Of a stretch of 64,000 bases of DNA, positions 1-9,470 are shown piece after piece; positions within the stretch are counted from its first letter, which is position 1; every line of letters begins with the position of its first letter. The stretch is from Roseimicrobium sp. ORNL1 (lineage in GTDB: Bacteria; Verrucomicrobiota; Verrucomicrobiia; Verrucomicrobiales; Verrucomicrobiaceae): assembly GCF_011044495.1 (NCBI RefSeq), contig NZ_CP049143.1, positions 7,893,749 through 7,957,748 on the forward strand, written 5' to 3'. The translations under genes and the position numbers were made by a program. Below the pieces are notes generated by a model. The model saw nothing but the letters and a program-made list of their open reading frames with translations. It was not told where the DNA came from and did no database searches.

Positions 1-1259
1 CGCTTGTCGGTCGCGCCGATGATGCCGCCAGTCTGGATGCCGCCACCGGCCCAGATATTGGAGAAAGCACGTGGCCAGTGATCACGGCCCGGTTGTAGGG
101 TGCCTGCAGGTGCGCTGGCATCCCCTGCGCCCGTGCTGCGGTCGAAGCTGATCTTTGGCGTGCGGCCGAACTCACCGGTCACTACCACGAGCACCTTCTT
201 GCCGAGGCCACGCTCGTAGATATCTTCGATAAGCGCAGACACGGCCTGGTCGTAGTTTTTCATGCGGAAGCGCAGACCATCGAACACGTGATGATTCACC
301 GCATGGTCATCCCAGTTCTGCACACGACCGCAGAGCGGACCGCTGAGGCTGCTGGTGACAATCTCCACTCCAGACTCCACGAGACGGCGTGCGAGAAGAA
401 GTTGCTGCCCCCAGCGATTGCGCCCGTAGCGATCGCGCGTGCGTGCATCTTCACGACTGAGGTCAAAGGCATCGCGCGTCTGCGGATTGGTGAGCAGAGT
501 CATGGCCTGCTGCTCGAACTGGTCCAGCGCGCCAAGCTCACCTTCACGATCAAACGCACGCTCCATGCGATCGAGGTTCTTGCGCAGGGCGATGCGGTCA
601 TTCAGGCGGCGCGTTTCCGCGTCATCAGAGAGACCAATGTTCGGCACTTGGAAGTTGGGGCGGCTGGGATCGTCGCTGACGGAGAAGGGCGAATACGCGT
701 CGCCGAGATAGGCGGGGCCGTTGTATTCCAACGGAGGATTCACGCCCACGTAGTTGGGTAGCGGATTGCTGCGACCACCGGCCTTGTTGCGCAGGTAATA
801 GGCGACGGACATCCAGTCCGGTAGGCGTGGCTTGGGCTTGTCGCGTTCGTCGGAGTCACCAGAAAGCATCTGCATCGAGCCGGCAGGGTGTCCGCCCGCC
901 TTTTGATTCATGGAGCGCAGCACGGTGAACTTATCCGCGATGCGTGCCTGCATCGGCATGAGCTCCGTGAAGTGCAGGCCGGGCACCTTCGTGGGAATGG
1001 TGCTGAAGGGACCGCGATACTCACTGCCGATTTCCGGCTTGGGATCATAGGTGTCGATGTGCGAGAGGCCACCAGGGAGCCACACCATGATCACCGCGGT
1101 GCGTTCGCTTGCGGGCTTCAGTGCATTCTCCGCGCGCAGCTTGAGCAGGCCTGGCAAACCAAGGGAGGCAAATCCCGCAATCCCGATCTGCATGAATCCT
1201 CTGCGGCCCATAGGCCCGGCGCAGCGCACGATGGAGGGTTGTTGAATGATGGAGGACAT
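1..1259 (-). CDS. DUF1501 family protein (partial, runs off left edge)
   Basis: The reading frame is open from an ATG at 1257-1259 to the window edge, so about 419 residues are visible and the C-terminus is missing. The N-terminus has a twin-arginine-like stretch (GRRGFMQIGIAGFASLG) followed by hydrophobic residues, as in Tat-exported DUF1501 proteins. Diagnostic blocks follow: VIMVWLPGGLSHIDTYDPKP near residue 55, a RLVESGVEIV block, VVVTGEFGRTPKI, then GRDHWP and GGIQTGGIIGATDK. These belong to the sulfatase-like DUF1501 fold (PF07394) of Planctomycetes and Verrucomicrobia. No enzymatic reaction has been established for the family to my knowledge. It is the last gene of a four-gene minus-strand operon, 33 bp after the WD40/cytochrome gene. 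DUF1501 genes usually sit beside DUF1549/DUF1553 genes, as here, which suggests a joint exported complex. Confidence 0.9.
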   Translation of the reverse strand, partial: MSSIIQQPSIVRCAGPMGRRGFMQIGIAGFASLGLPGLLKLRAENALKPASERTAVIMVWLPGGLSHIDTYDPKPEIGSEYRGPFSTIPTKVPGLHFTELMPMQARIADKFTVLRSMNQKAGGHPAGSMQMLSGDSDERDKPKPRLPDWMSVAYYLRNKAGGRSNPLPNYVGVNPPLEYNGPAYLGDAYSPFSVSDDPSRPNFQVPNIGLSDDAETRRLNDRIALRKNLDRMERAFDREGELGALDQFEQQAMTLLTNPQTRDAFDLSREDARTRDRYGRNRWGQQLLLARRLVESGVEIVTSSLSGPLCGRVQNWDDHAVNHHVFDGLRFRMKNYDQAVSALIEDIYERGLGKKVLVVVTGEFGRTPKISFDRSTGAGDASAPAGTLQPGRDHWPRAFSNIWAGGGIQTGGIIGATDK

Positions 1260-1292
1260 GGTGGACTTCGGGTTCGGGGTCGGGTCGGTGAT

Positions 1293-4127
1293 TCACGGGG
1301 CACCGGAAGAGTTACCGGAGAACACGGCAAGCTCCTTGCCGCTGGCTCCATCCCAGATGCGCAGCACGCTGTCTTCGCCACCAGCGACGATGACAGCGCC
1401 ATCGGGAGTGCTTGCGGCGGACTGCATGAAATCGGGAAGCCGTGAGATGGCGCGCACTTCGCTGCCGCTGTCATTCACGATGCGGACCAGGTTGTCCCCG
1501 GAGGAGGTGACGATCTTACTCGTGGCGCCTATGAATTGCAGGGAAGTGACCTCCTTGGTCCAGCCCTGAATCTTCTTGATGCGCTCGCCCATCGCCATGT
1601 CCCAGGTCGTCACGACACCGTCACCGCCCGCAGTAGCGAGCACCCGACCATCCGCACGGAAGGCGATGCCCATGACATGATGCGTGTGGCCTTCGAAGAG
1701 ATTCACGCGCTTGCCAGTCGCGATATCCGTGACGCGCGCAATCTTATCCGCCGCACCGGATGCCAGCAGCTTTCCATCCGGAGAGAAGTCGACGCACAGC
1801 ACGGTGTCATCGTGATGCTCCTTCCAGGTGTGCAGGACATTCCCAGAGGCGACATCGAAGATGCAGATGTCTCCCGAACGTGAAGGCTCACCACTACCCG
1901 TGGCCAGTGACTTGCCATCCGGACTGAAGCGCACGGTATTCACACGGTCGGCGAAGAACGCGCCATCCTTGCCCTTCTCCAGCACACGTTCCAGCTTCCA
2001 TGAATCAGGCTGATTGAGCTTCAGTGCATCGCCATTGGTCGCGATGGTGAGGAACGTGCCGTCAGCTTGCGCAGTGATGTGGGCGGAGGTGAATCCTTGC
2101 GCGTTTGTCTGGGACACCAGGGTGGCAGTGGAGATGGCCCACACACTGGAGGTGCCATCACTCGATGAGGTGGCAAGTTGCTGGGAGTCGCGCGAGAAGC
2201 GGATGGCTATAACACCGACGCCGGGCTTGGTGATGGAGGCTTTCGTCGCAGTGAGGTCCGCTGTGGCCTGGTCCTGCAATTTCTTCGCTGCATCGATGGT
2301 GCTGTTCGTCGTGGCGAGCTCCTTGATGTTGTTCGCCTTCGTTTCGCTGATGCGTTTCTCCTCGGCCTGCGCATCCTTGATGTTCTGCTCGGCGGCCACT
2401 AGCGCAGCGTCGGCGGAGTTCTCCGCTTTCGCTGCGGTGTCGTACTTCTCCTGGGCGGCAATGCGTGCCTTGTCGAGGGCAGGGTCTGCTGGTTTGCCGT
2501 CGGTGGTGCCTGCGGCCAGTTTGGCGGCGGCTTCGTCCAGTTCCTTCTTGGCGGCTGCCGCTGCTTCTTGCGCGGGTTGCAGAGCCTTCTGCTTCTCAGG
2601 CAGGGACTTCTTTACGGAGTCGATGGTCTCATTGGCTTTCTTGAGAAGTTCATCAAGCGCCTTGTTCTGCGCTTCCAGCCTCGCAACTTGGGAACGTTGA
2701 TACTCCTGTTCCAGTGCCTGTCGCGCAATGGTGAGATCGAGCTCAGCGATGCGGCGTGTGACGGCAAGGTTACCGCGCAGTTCAGCGGTCTGCTTGTTGG
2801 TCGCGAGATCCCAGAGGCGAACAGCACCATCACTTCCGCCGCAAGCGAGCAGCTTGCCATCAGGCGATAGGTCCAGGCTTTGCGCCGCGGGAATGGCCAA
2901 CTCGCGTATCACCTTGGCTTCCGTGATGCTCCACACACGCATCTTGCCATCGCCATGCGCGACGATCACCTGGTCAGCGGCAGGACCGGCGATGAAGGAC
3001 GTGATGGATCCTGTGGGCCCCTTGAGTTCCTTCCCAGCAGCGAGAGGACTATTTCCATCGGCGGGAAGCGTCCATGTGCGAAGCACTCCATCAGCACCTG
3101 CGGTGACGAGCGACTTGCCATCTTGTGACCACGCCAGCTTCTGAAGACCAGCAATGGTCACGGGCTGTGACTTCGCGGCGCCATCTTGGAGACTCCAGAG
3201 TTGCAGTGCCTCACTTGTGGAGTGCACGGCAAGCAAGCTGCCATCTGCGGAGGGCTTGATCTGCTTGATGTCAGCCGTTCCAAGGTTGCCGACTTTTTTC
3301 TCCAACGCTCCGTATGCTGCTTTTAGCAAGAGTATATCTCCAGCCTTGTTTACAGTGATAAGATGCGTGCCATTCGCGGTCGGTTCGCAGGTAACTACGT
3401 TGAGCGTCGCATCAAGAGGGCGCGGTGTGGTGGTCGCGGCGCCTTCACGTTTCCAGATTTTCACCTCGCGAAAACTGCCGGAAGCGAGGCGGGTGCCATC
3501 CGGGCTGAAGTCCAATGTCTGCACCAGTGCGCGATGGGCAGAGGCGTCTTTTGCTTTCCCATCCGAAAGCTTGCTGACGAATTTCCTCTGGGCGAGATCA
3601 TAGAGGAAGATCTGGTTTGAGCGTCCACAAGCAGCGTAGCGGCCATCACGGGTCATCGAGACCGTGTAGATGGGATCGACACTGGCAGAGGGTGAGGTCA
3701 GCACCACCTGCCGCTCCTGCTGCACCGAGTCCTTGGCGCCTTGATCGATCCAGATCTTTAGAATCTCCAGTTCAGCGGGCGTGAGGTCCACGGCGCCGGA
3801 CTTGTTGTTCTTCGGAGGCATCTCCATGTCCTCCTTGTGCTGGGACGCGAGGACGATGAGGCTCTCCGCGCTCTTGCCTGGAACAATGCTTGGACCTGAG
3901 TCGCCACCGTGCTTCATGAGCTCGGGCGTCTCCATGTTCAGCCCGGCCTTCGTGGTGGTCTTGTTGTGGCAGGAGATGCAGTTCGCCTTCAGGAAGGGAA
4001 AGACATCCTGGTAAAAGTCCGGCGTAACCGCATGAAGTGTGGCCGTGGTTTGCAGGACCGCAGCATGCACCACCATCACGGCAAGATGCCGGTGGCGCTT
4101 CGACTGCGATGGAATACGAACCTTCAT
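1293..4127 (-). CDS. Planctomycete-type cytochrome c / WD40 repeat protein with central coiled coil
   Basis: 944 residues. A basic N-terminus and hydrophobic stretch (about residues 14-33) suggest export. Residues about 36-125 look like a PSCyt1 (PF07635) cytochrome c domain: the heme motif CISCH, a conserved SLIVLASQHKEDMEMPP segment giving a possible distal Met ligand, then an ELEILKIWIDQGA helix. Two sets of WD40 repeats (about 140-455 and 640-940) show repeated SPDGKLLA and VRLWDLAT type blades. Between them, about 460-640 is a long Ala/Lys/Glu-rich coiled coil. One or two beta-propellers joined by a coiled coil is typical of Verrucomicrobia and Planctomycete surface or periplasmic proteins. 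It starts 9 bp after the PPC-domain gene stop, so the two are very likely cotranscribed. The electron-transfer partner and substrate are unknown. Confidence 0.88.
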   Translation of the reverse strand: MKVRIPSQSKRHRHLAVMVVHAAVLQTTATLHAVTPDFYQDVFPFLKANCISCHNKTTTKAGLNMETPELMKHGGDSGPSIVPGKSAESLIVLASQHKEDMEMPPKNNKSGAVDLTPAELEILKIWIDQGAKDSVQQERQVVLTSPSASVDPIYTVSMTRDGRYAACGRSNQIFLYDLAQRKFVSKLSDGKAKDASAHRALVQTLDFSPDGTRLASGSFREVKIWKREGAATTTPRPLDATLNVVTCEPTANGTHLITVNKAGDILLLKAAYGALEKKVGNLGTADIKQIKPSADGSLLAVHSTSEALQLWSLQDGAAKSQPVTIAGLQKLAWSQDGKSLVTAGADGVLRTWTLPADGNSPLAAGKELKGPTGSITSFIAGPAADQVIVAHGDGKMRVWSITEAKVIRELAIPAAQSLDLSPDGKLLACGGSDGAVRLWDLATNKQTAELRGNLAVTRRIAELDLTIARQALEQEYQRSQVARLEAQNKALDELLKKANETIDSVKKSLPEKQKALQPAQEAAAAAKKELDEAAAKLAAGTTDGKPADPALDKARIAAQEKYDTAAKAENSADAALVAAEQNIKDAQAEEKRISETKANNIKELATTNSTIDAAKKLQDQATADLTATKASITKPGVGVIAIRFSRDSQQLATSSSDGTSSVWAISTATLVSQTNAQGFTSAHITAQADGTFLTIATNGDALKLNQPDSWKLERVLEKGKDGAFFADRVNTVRFSPDGKSLATGSGEPSRSGDICIFDVASGNVLHTWKEHHDDTVLCVDFSPDGKLLASGAADKIARVTDIATGKRVNLFEGHTHHVMGIAFRADGRVLATAGGDGVVTTWDMAMGERIKKIQGWTKEVTSLQFIGATSKIVTSSGDNLVRIVNDSGSEVRAISRLPDFMQSAASTPDGAVIVAGGEDSVLRIWDGASGKELAVFSGNSSGAP

Positions 4128-4136
4128 GGGGATACG

Positions 4137-6467
4137 TCAGGCCTTGGGCGATGCTGCCACTGCCGGAGTTGCCGGTGTCGCTGCGGGTGAGTGTACAGGT
4201 GCTGGCGCAGGAGCTGCGGCCTTCACGGAAATACGGATGGGTCGGGAGACAATGATGTCCACGGTGTCCTTCGGCGTGGCCGTGGTGGTGGCGGCCTTCA
4301 TGCGTGTGCTGGCCTGGGTCATCGTGGCTTCAGCCTGCTTCTGCTTTTCCGTGGCAGCCTTCAGAGCGCTGGCCATCTCGGTCTTCTTGTCAGCGGGTGC
4401 GTTCGAAGCTTCATCGGTGAGTTTCTTCGTGCTGGCCGTCAGAGAGGCGAGTTCCTGCTGGGCTTTCTTCTGCTCGACCTCCGCGAGCTTCACGCCTTCG
4501 GGATTGTAACGGTGCTTGCTCACCGCGCTACCGTACAAGGCGATGGTGTAGTCACCAGGTGCGGTCTTCATGGCAGCGAGGTCGAGTACGAGCTCTGCAC
4601 CCGCCGCCTTGATGGGCAGGTCTACTTCCTTCACGGAGTTCGGTGGTGTGCCATAGGCCTTCAGCTTCAGCACACCATCGGTGAACTCATTTCTCCACGT
4701 GGCCTTTAGCGGAATCTTCAGCGTCTGTCCTGCAGTGCCTTCCCACACTTTTTCTTCGGCCGCAGCGATGGTGACCGGCGCGACCTCGGAATCCGTCACG
4801 GACACAGGCACATCCGCCATAAGCCGTGGACTTGGGATCTCCTGCTTCCCGTCTTTGGAGGCCCACTCCATGGAAGCCACACGGCAGGGACGCGTGACCT
4901 TGGCGCCGTTGATTTCTGCGGAGCCCATCATCTCTGCCACAGAGAAGGCTGGCTTCGCATCTGCGTCCGCGCTGATGATCATCATGCCCTGCACTTTTCC
5001 CGCGGGAATCTTCAATCCCGTGGCAGTCACGCCCGGAGGCAGGTTCTTCATCTCAAGCTCAATGTCGCCATCAAACCCATCGCGGCGAACGGCCACGACT
5101 TCGAAGGCCACGCTCGCTCCAGCGCGCAGGGCGATGGGCTTGGAGAGCGCGTTGCGATCGCCATTGCGCAAAGTCATGTGCACGGCCCAGGAGGCGAGTG
5201 AGAAATCCGGCGACGCCTGGCGCACGAGGAGGCGGTAGGTATTGCCGGGTTCGTTGCGTGTGCCGCCGAAGAGGTCGCGCACGGCGAGGCGATAGACGCC
5301 ATCCTCTTTGATTTCCACCTTGCCCAGCACGTCTGGCGAACCCGCATCATAAGGAGGTCCATCGTAAGAGTAGCCATTCGTGGAGAGCTTCATGGGGCTC
5401 GCGATGTCATACAGCTCGGCCACGTCCGTGAGTGTCTCTTTCTCGCCATCCTTGGTGACGCGCTGCACCAACACGAAAGGGTCGGTATCGAGTCCGAGGC
5501 GCTCGGAGGCGACCTCCACCCACCACACTTCGCCCTTCTTCGCGGCGAACTCATACGTATCCACATCCGCCGCGGGGAAGAAGCTGCCGGCGCCATCGTA
5601 GGGCAGTGTGATCTTCTGCACTTGAGCGGGGAGATTGTTCGGCTCGGTTTCCTTGGAGGGGGCGGTCTCCGCGAGTCCCTGAGGAGGCCACGACATGGCG
5701 CTTACCATTTGCGTGGCAGGTTGGCGCGGTGCAGGGCCATCGCCGGGGACGTCGACCAGTGAGAGACGATAAAAGTGATCCGCACCACCTTTGAAGGTGA
5801 GGGCGTGCACCTTGATGATGCAGTTCCCATCTTCCTTCGGTGTGAAATCGAGCACGCCACCGGTGCGGTTCACCAGGAGGTCGCGGCCCTGAGCATCCGC
5901 GATGATGACCACGGGCCGCAGTTTTGAATCGATGCCCACAGCCGCGCAGTCCACGGCGACACGCTTGCCCTTTGCCGCCTGGAAGGAGTAGTAGTCCACC
6001 GCCTTCGCCGTCATGGTGGCGTTGCAGATGGCATTCGTGGGAAGCGCCATGGCCGTCTCCAGCGTGGTGTTTGGCTTGGAGCGGGTGAGTTCCTGCACCT
6101 TGCTCACGGAGAAGGCGCGTGCCGATGACACACCCAGTCGCGAAGTCACGCGTGCATCATAGACACCCACTGGCGCATCCTCGGCGATGGTGACGGTGAA
6201 CTTGCTCTCCACCGGTTTGCCTGCTGCATCCAGTACCGGTTTGGCAGTGATCTTCGGTGTGGAGAAGGTGAGGGCACTGATGTCCTCCAGGTTCTCACCC
6301 GTGAGGGTGACCTCCACATTCGTGCCCGCCTGACCACCCATTGGCATGGTGGTGAGAAGGCGTGGCGAGGGAAGGCACACCTGTTGGGCGTTGAGCATCG
6401 CAGGGATGCTGAGAGTCACCAGGCCCAGCGCGCAGGGCAATGCAGTCTTGAACTTCCGGAGGAGCAT
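4137..6467 (-). CDS. Secreted protein with Ig/TIG-like and pre-peptidase C-terminal (PPC)-like domains
   Basis: 776 residues beginning with a clear Sec signal peptide (MLLRKFKTALPCALGLVTLS, cleavage probably after NAQ near residue 28). Residues about 35-120 look like an IPT/TIG or Ig-like fold (GGQAGTNVEVTLTGENLEDI). Two segments, about 150-235 and 275-410, have the VDYYSFQAAKGKRVAVDC and VDTYEFAAKKGEVWWVEV pattern of PPC domains. The C-terminal part contains a Lys/Glu/Ala-rich helix (about 655-735), then an Ala/Pro-rich tail. It is the second gene of the operon, 15 bp after the DUF1549/DUF1553 gene and 9 bp before the WD40/cytochrome gene. PPC domains usually act as binding or spacer modules in secreted proteins. 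No catalytic motif was seen, so a structural or adhesion role in an extracytoplasmic complex is the best inference. Confidence 0.8.
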   Translation of the reverse strand: MLLRKFKTALPCALGLVTLSIPAMLNAQQVCLPSPRLLTTMPMGGQAGTNVEVTLTGENLEDISALTFSTPKITAKPVLDAAGKPVESKFTVTIAEDAPVGVYDARVTSRLGVSSARAFSVSKVQELTRSKPNTTLETAMALPTNAICNATMTAKAVDYYSFQAAKGKRVAVDCAAVGIDSKLRPVVIIADAQGRDLLVNRTGGVLDFTPKEDGNCIIKVHALTFKGGADHFYRLSLVDVPGDGPAPRQPATQMVSAMSWPPQGLAETAPSKETEPNNLPAQVQKITLPYDGAGSFFPAADVDTYEFAAKKGEVWWVEVASERLGLDTDPFVLVQRVTKDGEKETLTDVAELYDIASPMKLSTNGYSYDGPPYDAGSPDVLGKVEIKEDGVYRLAVRDLFGGTRNEPGNTYRLLVRQASPDFSLASWAVHMTLRNGDRNALSKPIALRAGASVAFEVVAVRRDGFDGDIELEMKNLPPGVTATGLKIPAGKVQGMMIISADADAKPAFSVAEMMGSAEINGAKVTRPCRVASMEWASKDGKQEIPSPRLMADVPVSVTDSEVAPVTIAAAEEKVWEGTAGQTLKIPLKATWRNEFTDGVLKLKAYGTPPNSVKEVDLPIKAAGAELVLDLAAMKTAPGDYTIALYGSAVSKHRYNPEGVKLAEVEQKKAQQELASLTASTKKLTDEASNAPADKKTEMASALKAATEKQKQAEATMTQASTRMKAATTTATPKDTVDIIVSRPIRISVKAAAPAPAPVHSPAATPATPAVAASPKA

Positions 6468-6482
6468 GATGAGGACGGACGG

Positions 6483-8708
6483 TCAGTGGTTGAAAAGAAA
6501 CTCCTTGGTATTCACCAGTGCCCAGATGAGATCCTCGAACGCCTGGCGCTTTGAGGTGGGTGCATCGAGTGCTTTGCCGCTGGCATCGGTGCGGGGCTTG
6601 GAAAGGTGCGCCACGGCGATGCGCAGCTCTTCGGGGTCGGGCTCACGCGCGAAGGCGGCGAGATAGAGTTCACGCACGCGCGCGGGCTCTGAGATTTCTG
6701 CTTTGGAGAGTTGTTCCGCGCGTCCTTCCTTGGCGGCGAGCTTCGCCTTCACATCAGCCGCGTTCATCAGATGGAGGCTCTGCGCGAGGCTGGAGGACTG
6801 CACGCGCTCGCATTCACACACGCTGGTACCTTCAGGACGGCCGAAGACCTTCAGGAAGGGAGAGGCGCGATTGTAGCTATTGTCCGGCAGTGAGATGGCG
6901 CGTGTGCCGGGAGGCAGGTCCGCGAAGTCCGAGCGTGCACCGGAGACTTGGTCGAGCGCATCCAGCAACACCTCGGCCTGCATGCGCTTCGGGTAGTAGT
7001 GGGAGAAGTTCTGGCGGTCGACCCCGTTGTGATCATTGGGCATCGCGCTGAGCTGATACGTGCGGCTCTGCGTGATGGCGCGCACCAAGGCACGAAGGTC
7101 GAAGTTGTTGTCCATGAAATGCTTCGCCAGCGCGTCGAGCAGTTCGGGATTGGTGGGCGGATTGGTATCGCGCATGTCATCCTCCGGCTCCACGAGGCCG
7201 CGCTTGAAGAAGTGTTTCCAGTAGCGATTCACCAGCGCCTTGGCGAAGAAGGGATTCGACTTGTCGCTCATCCAGTCGGCGAGTCGGAGACGTGGGTCTT
7301 CATCGGGAAGAATGTCCTGCGTGGGTGCGCCTAGGGCGGCAGGCTTCACCGGCTGACGCGTCTTCTTGTTCTCGTACTGGGCGACACCGCGCTTGTGGAA
7401 GATGAGGTCCTCACCGGCGATGGCGGTGGGCTTGCGTCCCACCTGGCTGAAGAAGGCGGCGAGGCTGTAGTAGTCATGCTGGCTCCAGCGCTCGAAGGGA
7501 TGATGGTGGCACTGCGCGCACTGCATGCGCACGCCGAGGAAGAGCTGCGCCACATCCTCGATTTGCTGATTCGGTTCCTTCACCCGCTTGTACCAGGCCA
7601 CGGCGGGATTCGCCACGATGGTGCCGGTCGCTGCGAGAATCTGGCGCACGATTTCATCGTAGGGCTTGTTCGCCAGAAGACTGTCGCGCATCCATGCGTG
7701 GAAGGCGAAGTTCGCGGTGATGTCCGCAGCGTCATCGCGCTTGTTCTTCAGCAGCGCCGTCCACTTGTTCGCGAAGTAGTCGGCGTAGTCAGGGCTGGTG
7801 AGGAGATTGTCGATGGCCTTGTCCCGCTTGTCGGCGTCCTGGCTCGCGAGGAAGTCCTTCGCCTCTTCCGCCGTGGGGAGGCGTCCAGCGATGTCCAGTG
7901 ACACGCGACGCAGGAAGGAGGCGTCATCACACACCGGTGAGGGTGGAATGCCGATACGCTTCAGGTTGGCGAAGGCGAGGTCGTCGATGAAGTTCTTCGC
8001 GTCGGGCAGGTGATCCACCGCAGCGCCCAGCGGAATGGAGACACTGCACACCGTGACCATGCCGGCGTAGCGCACCATCACCGCCACGTTGCCGGGGATG
8101 TCGAGCGTCTTCACCAGGCCGGACTCGGTCGATTCCACCATGCTCTTCTCATTGCCCTCATACAGGGCCATGCCGGTGACGTCGCGCGAGGCGCCATCGG
8201 AGTAGCGTGCGGTGACCTTGAGCTGCTGGGTGGCTTGCATCTTCATGGAGATGCGCTTGGGCTCGACTTCGATGGAGATGAGCTTGGGGTCGGCCTCGGT
8301 GCCATACGCCATGCCTTCGCGGATCCAGCGCACCAGCGTTTCGAAATTCTCCGAGCCGGGTTCAAGTTGCTTGCCGCCGCCGTGGGGCACGATGTTCGCT
8401 GCCTTCAGCACCAGCAGGCTCTGCTCCGGTGCGGCGGGGAAGACGCGGCGGCCCTTCCCTTCCTTCACGATGTGCTCGAAGTCTTCCTGCGGTTCAAAGC
8501 CCAGCAGAGACAGCCGGAACCCGCGTTGACCTACGTCCGCCTTGGCGTGGCACGAGCCGGTGTTGCAGCCCGCCTTGGTCAGGACGGGTGCGACGTCTTG
8601 CACAAAGGTCAGCGGGCGTGATCCTTCCGCCTGGACAGCAGAGGTCAATGCGGTCAAGGTGAGAGAGATCGAAAGCGCCGGAAGCGCTGGGCAAATTCTG
8701 CCAAGCAT
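6483..8708 (-). CDS. DUF1549/DUF1553 (PSCyt2/PSD1) protein with N-terminal cytochrome c-like and Big_2-like domains
   Basis: 741 residues with a Sec signal peptide (about 1-27). Near residue 48 is the motif CNTGSCH, a C-x4-CH heme-type motif typical of these proteins, followed by a GGGKQLEPGS loop and a FETLVRWIREG helix. Residues about 145-225 look like a bacterial Ig-like (Big_2) domain (ISMKMQATQQLKVTARYSDG). The DUF1549 block follows (DDASFLRRVSLDIAGRLPT) with a second canonical CxxCH in RMQCAQCHHHPFERW. DUF1553 follows (FFAKALVNRYWKHFFKRGLVEP, then LADWMSD and LVRAITQSRTYQLS blocks). It is the promoter-proximal gene of the operon that also encodes the PPC, WD40/cytochrome and DUF1501 proteins. 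A multiheme periplasmic redox or degradative complex is plausible. No reaction is established for the family to my knowledge. Confidence 0.9.
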   Translation of the reverse strand: MLGRICPALPALSISLTLTALTSAVQAEGSRPLTFVQDVAPVLTKAGCNTGSCHAKADVGQRGFRLSLLGFEPQEDFEHIVKEGKGRRVFPAAPEQSLLVLKAANIVPHGGGKQLEPGSENFETLVRWIREGMAYGTEADPKLISIEVEPKRISMKMQATQQLKVTARYSDGASRDVTGMALYEGNEKSMVESTESGLVKTLDIPGNVAVMVRYAGMVTVCSVSIPLGAAVDHLPDAKNFIDDLAFANLKRIGIPPSPVCDDASFLRRVSLDIAGRLPTAEEAKDFLASQDADKRDKAIDNLLTSPDYADYFANKWTALLKNKRDDAADITANFAFHAWMRDSLLANKPYDEIVRQILAATGTIVANPAVAWYKRVKEPNQQIEDVAQLFLGVRMQCAQCHHHPFERWSQHDYYSLAAFFSQVGRKPTAIAGEDLIFHKRGVAQYENKKTRQPVKPAALGAPTQDILPDEDPRLRLADWMSDKSNPFFAKALVNRYWKHFFKRGLVEPEDDMRDTNPPTNPELLDALAKHFMDNNFDLRALVRAITQSRTYQLSAMPNDHNGVDRQNFSHYYPKRMQAEVLLDALDQVSGARSDFADLPPGTRAISLPDNSYNRASPFLKVFGRPEGTSVCECERVQSSSLAQSLHLMNAADVKAKLAAKEGRAEQLSKAEISEPARVRELYLAAFAREPDPEELRIAVAHLSKPRTDASGKALDAPTSKRQAFEDLIWALVNTKEFLFNH

Positions 8709-8967
8709 GCCGACTCATACGGGGTCTGGCCCCGGATACTGGCACCGTGGTGACAATAGTCCGAGTCACCGTGATAAATGTAGGAGGAAACGGCACGCCC
8801 AGAGCTGGGCGGCGGGACGGCTGCCTCGTGCCGGGGCGAGGTCTGCGAGCACCCACTGCATCCTTCCGAAACCACTTGCCCCTACGCCTGAGGAGGGCAT
8901 AGTAGGCGCTCCGTTGCTGCGAGCTTGCTTGCAGGTTGGCGTTGAACGACAACGTCTAACGGCTATC

Positions 8968-9043
8968 GCCAGTTTAGCTCAGTTGGTAGAGCAGCTGATT
9001 TGTAATCAGCAGGTCGTCGGTTCGAGTCCGACAACTGGCTCCA
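8968..9043 (+). tRNA. tRNA-Thr (anticodon UGU)
   Basis: The acceptor stem GCCAGTT (8968-8974) pairs perfectly with AACTGGC (9033-9039). The discriminator base is T9040 and CCA is encoded at 9041-9043. The D arm carries AGCTCAGTTGGTAGAGC. The anticodon stem GCTGA/TCAGC encloses the loop TTTGTAA with anticodon TGT. The T arm contains GTTCGAGTC. All invariant positions are present, and it lies alone between the cytochrome operon and the molybdenum hydroxylase operon. Open frames crossing it on either strand are spurious. Confidence 0.97.
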
Positions 9044-9470
9044 TTGAGGATGGGAGCATGACATTCCTTTTTGGATGAAAGGCAGTTACGCGATGGGAGA
9101 CCTTTGGCTTCCGCCAGGGCCGGAGACCGCGCCACTTCGTTCGCAACGCTCGGGGTCGATTTGGGTGGGGCCGCTGGTCTCTCCCAGCCTGCGGGAGCAA
9201 CAGCAGTCGGTCCTCTAGAAGCAGGCGCCTGCTGCATACCGTGGCGGATACGCTTCATTCCTGCTCGCCGTAGTGAGAGGTCGATATGTCAGAGGCGATC
9301 CATGCTGAAATTATCGAAATTGCCGGCTGGCTGCCAGACCGGGAAGGGCCTCCCCTTAGGAGGCGATCATCCGTGGACACGATGCCCTTGCACGGCCGTA
9401 CCGAGGCGTTCGAGCGATTATCTTGATGCGCCCGGTTTACCGTGAAACGCGCACACGTCGTGATTGAGTT
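9044..9470 (+). other. Intergenic stretch without a recognisable gene
   Basis: 427 bp between tRNA-Thr and the molybdenum hydroxylase operon. No open frame here has convincing protein character. Two structured elements are visible: an imperfect inverted repeat GGGAGACC (9095-9102) with GGTCTCTCCC (9176-9185), and a perfect hairpin at 9348-9364. The operon promoter presumably lies here, but no clear -35/-10 pair was identified. Confidence 0.6.
9348..9364 (+). promoter_or_regulatory. Leader hairpin upstream of the molybdenum hydroxylase operon
   Basis: GCCTCC (9348-9353) and GGAGGC (9359-9364) form a perfect 6-bp stem with the loop CCTTA, 106 bp before the paoA start codon. There is no T-tract, so it is not an intrinsic terminator. 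It could belong to a 5' UTR regulatory structure, since molybdenum-enzyme operons are sometimes controlled by RNA leaders. I could not match it to the Moco RNA consensus. Confidence 0.3.

Noticed and set aside
8968..9043. A genomic island attachment site at the tRNA-Thr 3' end
   Set aside because: No integrase gene and no direct copy of the tRNA 3' end was noticed in the window.
8974..9258. Open frames crossing the tRNA-Thr gene
   Set aside because: The tRNA has complete secondary structure, and the frames have no conserved protein motifs.
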